Source: Caryophanales bacterium UBA7581 (GTDB taxonomy: Bacteria > Bacillota_I > Bacilli_A > RFN20 > CAG-826). From it: a stretch of 54,389 nucleotides of DNA. Location of the stretch: NCBI GenBank assembly GCA_002477825.1, contig DLKT01000044.1, positions 1 to 54,389 of the forward strand, written 5' to 3'. Shown piece by piece: positions 39,869 through 48,775 of this stretch. Made by a program: the position numbers and the translations under genes. Position 1 is the stretch's first letter. Each line of letters opens with the position of its first letter. The notes under the pieces were generated by a model. The model made no database searches. It had not been told where the DNA came from and worked only from the letters and a program-made list of their open reading frames with translations.

Positions 39869-40660
39869 ATGATGAAAATACTATTCATTGGTGATATTGT
39901 TGGAAAAAGTGGAAGACAAATCGTAGGAAAATATCTTCCTGACTTAATTAAAAAATATCAAATTGATTTTGTTATTGCAAATGGCGAAAACGCTACGCAT
40001 GGGAAAGGCTTAATTGAACATCACTATGAACAATTATTAAAAACTGGTATTGATGTGATTACATTAGGCAATCACTATGCTTCTAAAAATGAGATTCAAG
40101 ATTATATTGAAGGCGCGGACTGCTTAATTCGTCCTTATAACATTTTAAAAGAATTCCCTGGTGTCGGTACCGCTGTTTATGAGGTGAATGATATTCGTAT
40201 TCGTGTTACTAATTTATTAGGCCGCGTATTCATGCAAGAAGAAGTGAAAAATCCTTTTGATGCTTTAAATGAAATTATTGAAAATGAAGAAAAGGCCGAA
40301 ATTCATATCGTTGATTTCCATGCCGAAGCCACTTCTGAAAAACAAGCTTTAGCGTGGGCGTTTGATGGAAAAGTAACAGCAGTATTAGGAACGCATACTC
40401 ATGTTCAAACCCATGATGAACGCGTGTTAAAAAATGGTACGGCGATGATGTGTGATGTCGGTATGTGTGGTCCTTATAATGGAATTTTAGGCGCAAGCCG
40501 CGATATCATGATTGAAAGAGCGTGGCATGATACCATGTTACGTTATGATGTAGAAAAAGAAAAAGGTGCTATTTTATCCGCTGTCGTTTTAGATGTGAAT
40601 GAAGAACTTGGCACCACGAACTCGATAAAATCAATTTCTATCGTTGATGAACATATTTAA
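39869..40660 (+). CDS. ymdB: Metallophosphoesterase YmdB (TIGR00282 family)
   Basis: A 263-residue phosphodiesterase. The metal-binding set is visible: GDIVG (Asp), ANGENA (Asn/Glu), LGNHYASKNE (His), FHAEATSEK (His) and GTHTHVQTHD (His/His). In Bacillus YmdB hydrolyses 2',3'-cAMP-type nucleotides and affects biofilm and RNase Y levels. GGAGGAAG precedes ATGATG, so the start is 39869 or 39872. It lies between rny and spoVS as in Bacillus, probably forming one operon with read-through from rny. Confidence 0.93.
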   Translation: MMKILFIGDIVGKSGRQIVGKYLPDLIKKYQIDFVIANGENATHGKGLIEHHYEQLLKTGIDVITLGNHYASKNEIQDYIEGADCLIRPYNILKEFPGVGTAVYEVNDIRIRVTNLLGRVFMQEEVKNPFDALNEIIENEEKAEIHIVDFHAEATSEKQALAWAFDGKVTAVLGTHTHVQTHDERVLKNGTAMMCDVGMCGPYNGILGASRDIMIERAWHDTMLRYDVEKEKGAILSAVVLDVNEELGTTNSIKSISIVDEHI

Positions 40661-40666
40661 TTACTT

Positions 40667-40690
40667 CCCCTCATAGATTTTTTTAGAGGG
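40667..40690 (+). promoter_or_regulatory. Hairpin covering the spoVS ribosome binding site
   Basis: CCCTC (40668-40672) can pair with GAGGG (40686-40690), the Shine-Dalgarno of spoVS; the loop holds seven T. The pairing would block ribosome access. It is a short stem, so only moderate strength is expected. Confidence 0.4.
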
Positions 40691-40697
40691 TAAAAAT

Positions 40698-40967
40698 ATG
40701 ATTCAAACGATGAAAGTTAGAAAAGATTCAAATGTTAACGCAGTAGCGGGATCGATTGCGAACATTCTTAGAGAACAAGATTCCATTGAAGTGCAAACGG
40801 TAGGAGCGGGTGCTTTAAATCAATCGGTAAAAGCCATCACCATTGCGCGTGGCTTTTTAGCGCCATCGGGCATTGATTTAATCGTCACACCATCCTTTCA
40901 AGAAGTGAAAATTGAAAATGAAATGAAAACCGCTATCCGTTTAAAAGTAGAAAAAAGAAATATGTAA
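40698..40967 (+). CDS. spoVS: Stage V sporulation protein S
   Basis: An 89-residue protein with the near-invariant GAGALNQSVKAITIARGFLAPSGIDL of SpoVS (Alba-like fold). SpoVS is needed for late spore formation in Bacillus and is also found in some non-spore-forming lineages. The start is ATG 40698, seven bases after GAGGG; that site lies in a small hairpin. It is part of the rny-ymdB-spoVS-miaB block. Confidence 0.95.
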   Translation: MIQTMKVRKDSNVNAVAGSIANILREQDSIEVQTVGAGALNQSVKAITIARGFLAPSGIDLIVTPSFQEVKIENEMKTAIRLKVEKRNM

Positions 40968-40993
40968 CGTAGAAAAAAGGAAGGTAAGAAGTC

Positions 40994-42436
40994 ATGAAAG
41001 GTTGTATCATCAAAAGCAAACCATCTCTTCAAGAAGCAAGAAAGAGAAACAAACAAGAAGCAACAGTCATTCAAAGAAACGATTTCGTTATTACGACTTT
41101 TATGAAAGAAAAGGCGCAAGGACGAAAATATTATATTCGTACCTATGGATGTCAAGCCAATGTCCGTGATGAAGAAACCATGGCGGGTATGTTAGAAATG
41201 GCTGGCTTTACGAAAGCTGAAACGCCAAAAGACGCCGATATCGTTATTTTAAATACCTGTGCGGTAAGAGAAAACGCGGAAGAAAAAGTCTATGGTGAAA
41301 TCGGACAATTAAAAGGGTTAAAGAATCAAAAGAAAGACATGATTATTGCTTGTTGTGGTTGTATGATTCAAGAAGCCCATATCGTTGATAAAATTGAAAC
41401 TTCTTATCGTTATGTGGATTTGCTTTTTGGTACCCACAATATTCAAGACTTACTTTCCCTTTTAGAAGAAGTTTATCGTGAACAAAAGCGAGTGATTGCG
41501 GTTGAATCCAAAAGTGGAGAAGTCATTGAAAATCTTCCTTCCACACGTTTAGATAGCAAAAAAGCTTTTGTAAATATTATGTATGGTTGTGATAAATTCT
41601 GTACGTACTGTATTGTTCCTTATACCAGAGGAAAACAAAGAAGCCGTACCTTAGAAGATATTCTTTTAGAAACCGAAGATTTAATCAAAAAAGGTTATCA
41701 AGAGATTACGTATTTAGGACAAAATGTCAACGCTTATGGAAAAGATTTACCCGATGGTGTATCGTTTAGCACACTTTTAGAAAAAGCGGCGTTAATGGAA
41801 GTACCACGGATTCGTTTTACCACTTCTCATCCTTGGGATTTTAGTGATGAAATGATTCAAGTGATTGCCAAATACCCAAACATCATGCCCGCGATTCATT
41901 TACCCGTTCAATCCGGTAATGATGAAATCTTACAAAGAATGGGTAGAAGATATACGTCCAAACAATATTTAGAACTCGTGGAAAAAATGAAAAAAGCGAT
42001 TCCAAATTTAGCGCTTTCGACGGATATTATTGTGGGTTTCCCAAACGAAACGGAAGAGCAATTCTTAGATACGTTAAAAATGGTACATGCCGTTCAATAT
42101 GATAGTGCCTTTACCTTTATTTATTCTCCTCGTGTCGGAACACCCGCTGCGAAAATGGAAGATAATGTTACCGATGAAGAAAAACATAACCGCTTCGATC
42201 GTTTAGTAAAAGCGGTGGAAGAAGAAGCTACGAAAAAAGCAGAAGCCATGGTAGGAAAAGTGTATGATGTTTTAGTTGATGGTGTTTCTAAACGGAATAA
42301 AGATGTCTTATCCGGTTATACCGATACCAATAAACTCGTTCACTTTAAAGGTGATTTATCCTTAGTCGGTAAAATCGTCAAAGTGAAAATCATCGAATCG
42401 CATTTATATTCCATGTTAGGAGAATTAGTGCAATGA
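40994..42436 (+). CDS. miaB: tRNA methylthiotransferase MiaB
   Basis: A 480-residue radical SAM enzyme that adds methylthio to i6A37 of tRNAs reading U. The N-terminal cluster has the Cys set in YGCQAN, LNTCAVRENAEEKVYG and CCGCM. The radical SAM motif is CDKFCTYCIVPYTRGKQRSR (C-x3-C-x2-C), and a TRAM domain (about 415-480) closes the protein. An N-terminal extension of about 45 residues precedes the core, as in Bacillus. RBS AAGGAAGG. The partner miaA is in the same window. The end overlaps the ymcA-like gene by 4 bp. Confidence 0.96.
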   Translation: MKGCIIKSKPSLQEARKRNKQEATVIQRNDFVITTFMKEKAQGRKYYIRTYGCQANVRDEETMAGMLEMAGFTKAETPKDADIVILNTCAVRENAEEKVYGEIGQLKGLKNQKKDMIIACCGCMIQEAHIVDKIETSYRYVDLLFGTHNIQDLLSLLEEVYREQKRVIAVESKSGEVIENLPSTRLDSKKAFVNIMYGCDKFCTYCIVPYTRGKQRSRTLEDILLETEDLIKKGYQEITYLGQNVNAYGKDLPDGVSFSTLLEKAALMEVPRIRFTTSHPWDFSDEMIQVIAKYPNIMPAIHLPVQSGNDEILQRMGRRYTSKQYLELVEKMKKAIPNLALSTDIIVGFPNETEEQFLDTLKMVHAVQYDSAFTFIYSPRVGTPAAKMEDNVTDEEKHNRFDRLVKAVEEEATKKAEAMVGKVYDVLVDGVSKRNKDVLSGYTDTNKLVHFKGDLSLVGKIVKVKIIESHLYSMLGELVQ

Positions 42437-42747
42437 AAAGTTTTGAAGAAGCTTTAAAAGAAGTAAAAGATTCGCTTTATCATCAAAAAGAAGTCGAAAC
42501 TTATTTTGCTTTAAAAGCGGCAATTCAAAATAATGAGGCGCTTCAAGAATTAGAAAAAGAGATTAATTTTACAAAAAGACAACTCACACTTTCTATTAAC
42601 GATGAAGAAAAACATCGCGCGATGAAAGAACGATATTTATCGCTTAAAAGCCAATATGAAAATCATCCTTTAGTGCAAAATTTCTATATCGTCAAAGAAG
42701 AACTCTACGATTTATTAATGCAGATGAAGAACATTTTAGAAAAGTGA
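42433..42747 (+). CDS. ymcA: YlbF/YmcA family protein (RicA/RicF-like)
   Basis: A 104-residue all-helical protein of the YlbF/YmcA family. Location between miaB and cotE is that of ymcA (ricA) in Bacillus, where it works with YlbF and YaaT to tune RNase Y and Spo0A-related decisions. I see no cluster-binding Cys. Coupled to miaB by overlap (ATGA). The gene is identified mainly by position and helical pattern. Confidence 0.78.
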   Translation: MKSFEEALKEVKDSLYHQKEVETYFALKAAIQNNEALQELEKEINFTKRQLTLSINDEEKHRAMKERYLSLKSQYENHPLVQNFYIVKEELYDLLMQMKNILEK

Positions 42748-42790
42748 TACAAAGTCACCTTGTTTCATATATTGAAATGAGGTGATTTTT
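42745..42790 (+). promoter_or_regulatory. Terminator hairpin that buries the cotE ribosome binding site; possible sporulation promoter
   Basis: TCACCT (42755-42760) pairs with AGGTGA (42780-42785), and TTTCA (42763-42767) with TGAAA (42773-42777), followed by seven T. The 3' arm is also the Shine-Dalgarno of cotE. A SigE/SigK-like promoter (ATA at 42747-42749, 16 bp, CATATATT at 42766-42773) would start RNA near 42780, beyond the left arm, and free the site. Confidence 0.5.
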
Positions 42791-43306
42791 TTGTTTCGAG
42801 AAATTATTGTGAAAACGATGATTGGTAAAGGAAAATATAACGGGTTAGAAACGCAAAAAATAACTTTACCAGAAGCGGCAAGTAAAACATTAGGCTGCTG
42901 GATTATTAATCATCAATTTGATACCGAAGAGAGTAAAAGAAATGTGGTCATTAAAGGACAATTTGATGTGCAACTTTGGTATGCGACGGATCACGACCAA
43001 AAGACCAATGTGTATAATGAAACGATTCCATTTTTTGGGCAATGTCAGATGTCGTGGAGAAAATTAAAAACGGTAGGAAATGAAACTTGGATTCACGTGC
43101 ACGTCGTTAAATATCCTACGGCCATATCGATGTCTTTAGTGGATGAAAAAACGGTCGAAATTCAAATTGAAAGCGCCTATATTATCGATGCATTTTCTGA
43201 CGCAATTGTAACCGTAGACTGTAAAGAAGATGACGTTGATGATAGTGATTTAGATGAAGAAATTATTATGAATGTCAATCCTCATTATTTAGAAGAGAAA
43301 AAATAA
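42791..43306 (+). CDS. cotE: Outer spore coat protein CotE
   Basis: A 171-residue protein similar to Bacillus CotE, the morphogenetic protein that organises the outer coat: REIIVK near the start, LGCWIINHQFD, a beta-rich middle and an acidic C-terminus ending in NPHYLEEKK. The start is the TTG at 42791 (in frame, after AGGTGA); a GTG at 42782 overlaps the ribosome binding site. It follows ymcA and precedes mutS, as in Bacillus. Its presence suggests a spore former. The translation start lies right behind a terminator T run. Confidence 0.9.
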   Translation: MFREIIVKTMIGKGKYNGLETQKITLPEAASKTLGCWIINHQFDTEESKRNVVIKGQFDVQLWYATDHDQKTNVYNETIPFFGQCQMSWRKLKTVGNETWIHVHVVKYPTAISMSLVDEKTVEIQIESAYIIDAFSDAIVTVDCKEDDVDDSDLDEEIIMNVNPHYLEEKK

Positions 43307-43316
43307 GAATTTTCAT

Positions 43317-43345
43317 AAAAAGTGCCGTTTCTGCGGTGCTTTTTT
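43317..43345 (+). terminator. Terminator of cotE
   Basis: Stem AAAGTGCCG / CGGTGCTTT (G-U pairs in the middle) with a T run. Confidence 0.82.
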
Positions 43346-43484
43346 CGTATTTAATCTCATTTTGAATGCTTTGTTAATAAAATGAAAATGAATGTGATTT
43401 TATGAAAAAACTAAGCAAAGAAAGAAAAAAGAATAAAGAAAATTTTCATTTTATCTTCTCTATAAAATCGCTAAAAACTATGAT

Positions 43485-43506
43485 ATCATATATACATATA
43501 TATGAT
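43485..43506. repeat. AT-rich near-palindrome before mutS
   Basis: ATCATATATA and ATATATATGAT form a 22-bp near-palindrome about 20 bp before the start codon. It overlaps the expected promoter-to-RBS region. In DNA this AT-rich it may be chance. Confidence 0.3.
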
Positions 43507-43525
43507 TTAGTTTTGAGGTGATTTC

Positions 43526-46045
43526 ATGACCAAGCCAAAATATACGCCAATGATGATGCAATATTTAAGTATTAAAGAGAAACATCCAGATACTTTAATT
43601 CTCTTCCGTTTAGGCGACTTTTATGAATTATTTTTTGATGATGCGAAAATTGCTAGCCGTGAACTTCAGTTAGCGTTAACTGGAAAAAATGCAGGTGCTG
43701 AAGAAAAAGTTCCGATGTGTGGAGTTCCACATCACGCCATTCAATCCTATATTTCTAAATTAATTCAAAGAGGCTATAAAGTCGGTATTGTAGAACAATT
43801 AGAAGATCCCGCTTTAGCAAAAGGTATTGTGGAAAGAGACGTTGTTCAAATTATCACACCAGGCGCGAATATGAATTTAGCGGATTCCGATAATAACTAT
43901 ATTGTCGCTGTCGATGAAACGGACTTAAATTATGTAATTGCGTACGCCGATTTATCAACAGGCGAAACCAACGTCATGAATGTAGAGCACGACTGGACTT
44001 CTTTAATTAGTGAATTGGATAATTTATTAACTAGAGAAATCGTCGTCAGTTCTAATTTCTCTAAAGAAACATTAGAAGAAATCACGAACAAAAGGAAAAT
44101 TCTCGTATCCTATGAAGATGATGATCAAATCGAATTAGAATTTGAAGATTTATTAAGTGAAGTCCAAGATTTATATCAAATGAAAGCAGTTGTGCGTTTA
44201 CTTCATTATTTACGGAGAACGCAAAAAAGAGAACTCGATTATTTTCAACAAGTGCATGTTATTAAATCCTATCGCACTTTACAAATCGATTCCTTCTCTC
44301 GTTTAAATCTTGAATTAGTAAGAACCATTCGTAGTGAAGAAAAATATGGTTCTTTATATTGGTTATTAGATCATACTAAAACCGCTATGGGTGGCCGTTT
44401 ATTAAAGCATTGGATTCAAAAACCATCGAGTGACTTAGAAGAAATCTTATCACGTCAATCTATGGTCACTTCTTTAATTGAACACTTTATGAAACGTGAA
44501 GAACTCATTCGCGCTTTAGATGCTGTTTATGATTTAGAACGGTTAATCGCGCGTATTAGTTTTGGTAACGCCAATGGTCGTGATTTACTTCAATTAAAAA
44601 CATCTTTAAAAGCCGTTCCGGTTTTAAAAGATATTTTAAACGAATTTGAAAATGAGAATTTAAAGAAAATCGCTTCCTCCATGGATGCTTTAGAAGATAT
44701 TGCTTCGTTAATTGAAAAAGCGATTCGTGAAGATGCCCCGATTACCATTAAAGAAGGTGGCATTTTCTTACCCGGTTATAATAAAGAATTAGATGAACTC
44801 ATCGAATTATCGCATGGTGGAAAATCCTGGGTTGCTGAATTAGAAGCCAAAGAAAGAGAAAGAACGGGTATCCGAACCTTAAAAGTTGGCTATAACCGTG
44901 TCTTTGGTTATTATATTGAAGTCTCTAAAGGTGCAAAAGATTTAATTCAAGACGATTGGGGCTATGAAAGAAAACAAACCACGATTAATGGTGAACGTTT
45001 TATTACCCAAGAATTAAAAGAAAAAGAAGCGTTAATTTTAAACGCGGATGAAAAGAGAATGAAATTAGAATATGACTTATTCTTAGAATTAAGAAAAGTC
45101 ATTCAAAATGTCACGCGAAAGATTCAAAACTTAGCCAATCAAATCGCTAAAGTCGACGTACTTGTTTCTTTAGCAGAAGTCAGTGCTGGCGCCGGTTATG
45201 TTTTACCCACCTTTAATCAAGAACGCCGTGTGTATATTGAAAAAGGTAGACACCCCGTTATTGAAAAAGTTATGAAGAAAGATTGCTTCGTCGCCAATGA
45301 CGTTAACCTTCCTTCTAGTAACGACGTTTTATTAATTACTGGCCCGAATATGGGTGGTAAATCGACCTATATGCGTGAATTAGCGTTAATTGTGATTATG
45401 GCACAAATTGGATGTTACGTTCCCGCTAAAAAAGCCGATTTAATGGTCTTTGATCAAATCTTTACCCGTATTGGTGCTTCGGATGACTTAGTTTCAGGAC
45501 AATCGACTTTCATGGTCGAAATGAGTGAAGCCAATCACGCCTTACGTCACGCGACTGAAAACTCTTTATTAATTTTTGATGAAATTGGTAGAGGTACGGC
45601 AACCTTTGATGGTATGGCGTTAGCGCAAGCGATGATTGAATATATTACCTCTAGAATTCATGCCAAAACCATGTTTTCTACCCACTATCACGAATTAACA
45701 AGTTTAGAGCAAGAAATCCCATTATTACGAAATGTGCATGTTTGTGTGGCCGAAGACCAAGACCACGTCACTTTCTTATATCAAGTGAAAGATGGTGCTA
45801 TGAATAAATCTTATGGTATTAATGTTGCTCGTTTAGCGCATCTTCCCGATTTACTTTTAGAAAGAGCAAAAGAAATCTTAGAAGTATTAGAAACAAGAGA
45901 AATTCCTAAATCAGAACAAGTGTTAAAACCAAGAGAAGAAAAAGAAGAAGCATGGATTCAAGAAGTTCGTCATATTGATCCTTTAGCAATGACTCCATTA
46001 GAAGCTTTAAATTTCTTATACGATTTAAAGAAGAAAATGAAGTAG
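43526..46045 (+). CDS. mutS: DNA mismatch repair protein MutS
   Basis: An 839-residue mismatch-binding ATPase. The N-terminal mismatch motif GDFYELF (about 28-34) and the connector, lever and clamp domains are in order. The ATPase has Walker A GPNMGGKST, Walker B LLIFDEIGRGT and the DELGRGT-type loop, plus the C-terminal helix-turn-helix. RBS GAGGTG precedes the ATG. Start agrees with the conserved TPMMMQYLSIK. It overlaps mutL slightly, in the usual mutSL operon. Confidence 0.97.
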   Translation: MTKPKYTPMMMQYLSIKEKHPDTLILFRLGDFYELFFDDAKIASRELQLALTGKNAGAEEKVPMCGVPHHAIQSYISKLIQRGYKVGIVEQLEDPALAKGIVERDVVQIITPGANMNLADSDNNYIVAVDETDLNYVIAYADLSTGETNVMNVEHDWTSLISELDNLLTREIVVSSNFSKETLEEITNKRKILVSYEDDDQIELEFEDLLSEVQDLYQMKAVVRLLHYLRRTQKRELDYFQQVHVIKSYRTLQIDSFSRLNLELVRTIRSEEKYGSLYWLLDHTKTAMGGRLLKHWIQKPSSDLEEILSRQSMVTSLIEHFMKREELIRALDAVYDLERLIARISFGNANGRDLLQLKTSLKAVPVLKDILNEFENENLKKIASSMDALEDIASLIEKAIREDAPITIKEGGIFLPGYNKELDELIELSHGGKSWVAELEAKERERTGIRTLKVGYNRVFGYYIEVSKGAKDLIQDDWGYERKQTTINGERFITQELKEKEALILNADEKRMKLEYDLFLELRKVIQNVTRKIQNLANQIAKVDVLVSLAEVSAGAGYVLPTFNQERRVYIEKGRHPVIEKVMKKDCFVANDVNLPSSNDVLLITGPNMGGKSTYMRELALIVIMAQIGCYVPAKKADLMVFDQIFTRIGASDDLVSGQSTFMVEMSEANHALRHATENSLLIFDEIGRGTATFDGMALAQAMIEYITSRIHAKTMFSTHYHELTSLEQEIPLLRNVHVCVAEDQDHVTFLYQVKDGAMNKSYGINVARLAHLPDLLLERAKEILEVLETREIPKSEQVLKPREEKEEAWIQEVRHIDPLAMTPLEALNFLYDLKKKMK

Positions 46046-46054
46046 GTGATCATC

Positions 46055-47890
46055 GTGAGTAAAATACAAGTATTAGACACATCATTAGCGAATATGATTG
46101 CGGCTGGAGAAGTCGTAGAACGTCCAAGTAGTGTCATTAAAGAACTCGTTGAAAATAGTATTGATGCTGGAGCCACTCGAATTACTGTCTCTTTAAAAGA
46201 TGCAGGAAGAACGTTAATTTACGTTGAAGATGATGGTGAAGGTATGGATAGAGAAGATGCGATTTTAGCGTTTAAACGCCACGCTACAAGTAAAATCCAT
46301 TCTGCTTTTGATTTATTCCGCATTAAAACCTTAGGCTTTAGAGGTGAAGCTTTACCTTCTATTGCTTCCGTTAGTCGTTTAACTTTAACGACGTCCAGTG
46401 GAAGTGGAGTAGGAACAAAAATTACCATTGAAGATGGAAATCAAGTCGTCGAAGATGCACCTTTAAGAAAAGGTACGCAAATTGAAGTTGAAGAATTATT
46501 TTATAACACCCCAGCGCGTTTAAAATATTTAAAGAAAGATTATACCGAAAATGCGAATAGTTTAGAAGTGATGACCCGTATCGCTTTAGCACATCCTTCT
46601 ATTGCTTTCCGTTTCTTTATTGATGATAGAGAACAATTCCATACCAATGGAAGAGGAGAACTTTTAGAAACCATTGCGCAAATCTATGGTTATGAAGTCG
46701 CTAAACATATGATTCCTTTCTCCTTTACGCATAATGATTTTCGTGTGCATGGTTATTTAGGAGAACCGGAATTAGCTAAATCAAGCCGCTATTACATGAT
46801 TACGTTATTAAATGGAAGAAACGTGTATATGCCGAAAGTGCAGAATGCGATTAATGATTCTTATCATGATTTTATTCCTCCAACCCGTTATCCTTTTGTG
46901 ATTCTTTCTTTAGATATCGATTGTGCTTTAGTGGACGTCAACGTTCATCCTTCTAAAAAAGAAGTGCGTTTTTCTAAAGAAGAAGAACTTCGTTTAGCTT
47001 TATTAGAAAAAATTCCGCTTGCGTTACGTAAAGAAAGTAAATTACATGATGCCGCACTTCCTAGAAAAATGATCGTGGAAGAAGAACCTATCGTTAAAGA
47101 AGAAGAAAAGAAAGCCGAACAGCTCTTTTTCTTAAAAGAAGATGAAAAAGAAACGCCTTCTTTAGAACCGGCTTCAACACCTACTTTTTCTCATGAAGAA
47201 AGAAAAGAACCCGATACTTTTGCTTTTAAAGAAGAAAAACCAATAGAAAACAAAGAAGAAATAAAAGAAGAAATTTTTGAAAATAAAGAAGAAACGAAAG
47301 AACCTCGTCCTCATTTACGCGCTTTAGCGCAGATGCACCGCACCTATATCATTGCGGAAGATGATGAAGGTGGCTTCTATTTAGTGGATCAACACGCCGC
47401 TTATGAACGCATTAATTATGAAAAGTTTCAAAAAATCTTTATGTCTAAATTAGAAGTGCATGAACCGCTTGTCCCGCAAGTGATTCAACTTTCTTTAAGC
47501 GATGATGCGCTTTTTACCGATGAGAAAAAAGCCCTTTTATCGAGTATTGGTTTAGAATTTGAAGGCTTTGGTTTACATGCTTATAAAGTGGTGCAAGTGC
47601 CTTCTTGGCTTAAAGAAGCGGATGAAAAAACTTATATTGATGAATTATTAGAACAAGCATTACATGAAGATAAAATGGATGTGGCTAAGATTCGTACCCA
47701 TGCAATCGCTACGATGAGCTGCAAAGCTTCGATTAAAGCGAATGACTATTTAAATCTAGCAGAAATGCAATATGTTTTAGATACGTTATTTACCTGCGAA
47801 AACCCAACCTGTTGTCCCCATGGACGTCCAACCATTATTCATTTTACTAAATACCAATTAGAGAAACTCTTTAAGAGGACCGGGGTATGA
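46055..47890 (+). CDS. mutL: DNA mismatch repair protein MutL
   Basis: A 611-residue GHKL ATPase. The N-terminus has IAAGEVVERPSSVIKELVENS, DAGA and GFRGEAL. The linker (about 330-425) is Glu/Lys-rich and repetitive. The C-terminal domain keeps the endonuclease metal motif DQHAAYERINYE and CPHGRP, so it should be a nicking MutL, as expected for bacteria without MutH. The start is GTG 46055, five bases after AGGTGA, and not the GTG 46046 that overlaps it. The stop overlaps the miaA start. Confidence 0.96.
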   Translation: MSKIQVLDTSLANMIAAGEVVERPSSVIKELVENSIDAGATRITVSLKDAGRTLIYVEDDGEGMDREDAILAFKRHATSKIHSAFDLFRIKTLGFRGEALPSIASVSRLTLTTSSGSGVGTKITIEDGNQVVEDAPLRKGTQIEVEELFYNTPARLKYLKKDYTENANSLEVMTRIALAHPSIAFRFFIDDREQFHTNGRGELLETIAQIYGYEVAKHMIPFSFTHNDFRVHGYLGEPELAKSSRYYMITLLNGRNVYMPKVQNAINDSYHDFIPPTRYPFVILSLDIDCALVDVNVHPSKKEVRFSKEEELRLALLEKIPLALRKESKLHDAALPRKMIVEEEPIVKEEEKKAEQLFFLKEDEKETPSLEPASTPTFSHEERKEPDTFAFKEEKPIENKEEIKEEIFENKEETKEPRPHLRALAQMHRTYIIAEDDEGGFYLVDQHAAYERINYEKFQKIFMSKLEVHEPLVPQVIQLSLSDDALFTDEKKALLSSIGLEFEGFGLHAYKVVQVPSWLKEADEKTYIDELLEQALHEDKMDVAKIRTHAIATMSCKASIKANDYLNLAEMQYVLDTLFTCENPTCCPHGRPTIIHFTKYQLEKLFKRTGV

Positions 47891-48771
47891 TGATTTTAAT
47901 CGTAGGTCCTACGGCAAGTGGGAAAAGCGCGTTAGCGTTAGAAATCGCTAAAAACTTCCAAGGTGAAATTATTAATGGGGATGCATTTCAAATCTATCAA
48001 GAATTTGATATTGGAACGGCCAAACCTACTTTAGAGGAACGGTCTATTGTTCCCCATCATTTATTTGATTTTGTTTCTCCTACTAGTCATTTTTCACCGA
48101 AAGAATATCAAACTTTAGCAAGAGAAAAAATTGAAGAAATTTTAAAAAGAAATCATTTCCCCATTATTGTAGGTGGTTCAGGAAATTATCAAAAAGCGAC
48201 GCTTTATGATTATCAATATGAAGAATATGTGGATCCCGATATGTCTAAATATGATAGTTATACCAATGAAGAACTCTATGCTGAACTTTTAAAGGTGGAT
48301 GAAGAAGCGTGTAAAAAGATTCATCCGAATAACCGTAAACGCGTTTTACGCGCTTTAATGACCTATATAGGAACGGGAAAAAGAAAAAGTGAAATAGAAA
48401 ACGAGCAAGAGCATAAAATGCTTTATGATTGCTTAATTATTGGTATTGATATGGATCGTGATTTGCTTTATCAAAAGATTGATGAGCGCGTCATTCAAAT
48501 GATGGACCAAGGCTTAGAAAAAGAAGCGCACACGTTATATCAAAAATATGGAAAAGACATTCAACCATTCCAAGCAATTGGTTATAAAGAATGGATCGAT
48601 TATTTTGAAAATAAAAGCGATAAAGAAAAAGTAATTTTAGAAATTCAAAAGCACTCCAGAAACTATGCAAAAAGACAGATGACCTATTTCCGTCATCAGT
48701 TTGATGTGCATTGGTTTCATAGTAAAGAAGAGGCTTATCATTATATAGAAGAACAGTTGAAAGGAGTTTGA
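47887..48771 (+). CDS. miaA: tRNA dimethylallyltransferase MiaA
   Basis: A 294-residue enzyme that adds the isopentenyl group to A37, the substrate of MiaB. GPTASGKSALALEIA is the P-loop. NGDAFQIYQEFDIGTAKP contains the catalytic Asp. The C-terminal zone includes an FQAIGYKEW motif. The start overlaps the end of mutL. Usual length for the family. Confidence 0.96.
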   Translation: MMILIVGPTASGKSALALEIAKNFQGEIINGDAFQIYQEFDIGTAKPTLEERSIVPHHLFDFVSPTSHFSPKEYQTLAREKIEEILKRNHFPIIVGGSGNYQKATLYDYQYEEYVDPDMSKYDSYTNEELYAELLKVDEEACKKIHPNNRKRVLRALMTYIGTGKRKSEIENEQEHKMLYDCLIIGIDMDRDLLYQKIDERVIQMMDQGLEKEAHTLYQKYGKDIQPFQAIGYKEWIDYFENKSDKEKVILEIQKHSRNYAKRQMTYFRHQFDVHWFHSKEEAYHYIEEQLKGV

Positions 48772-48775
48772 TGAT

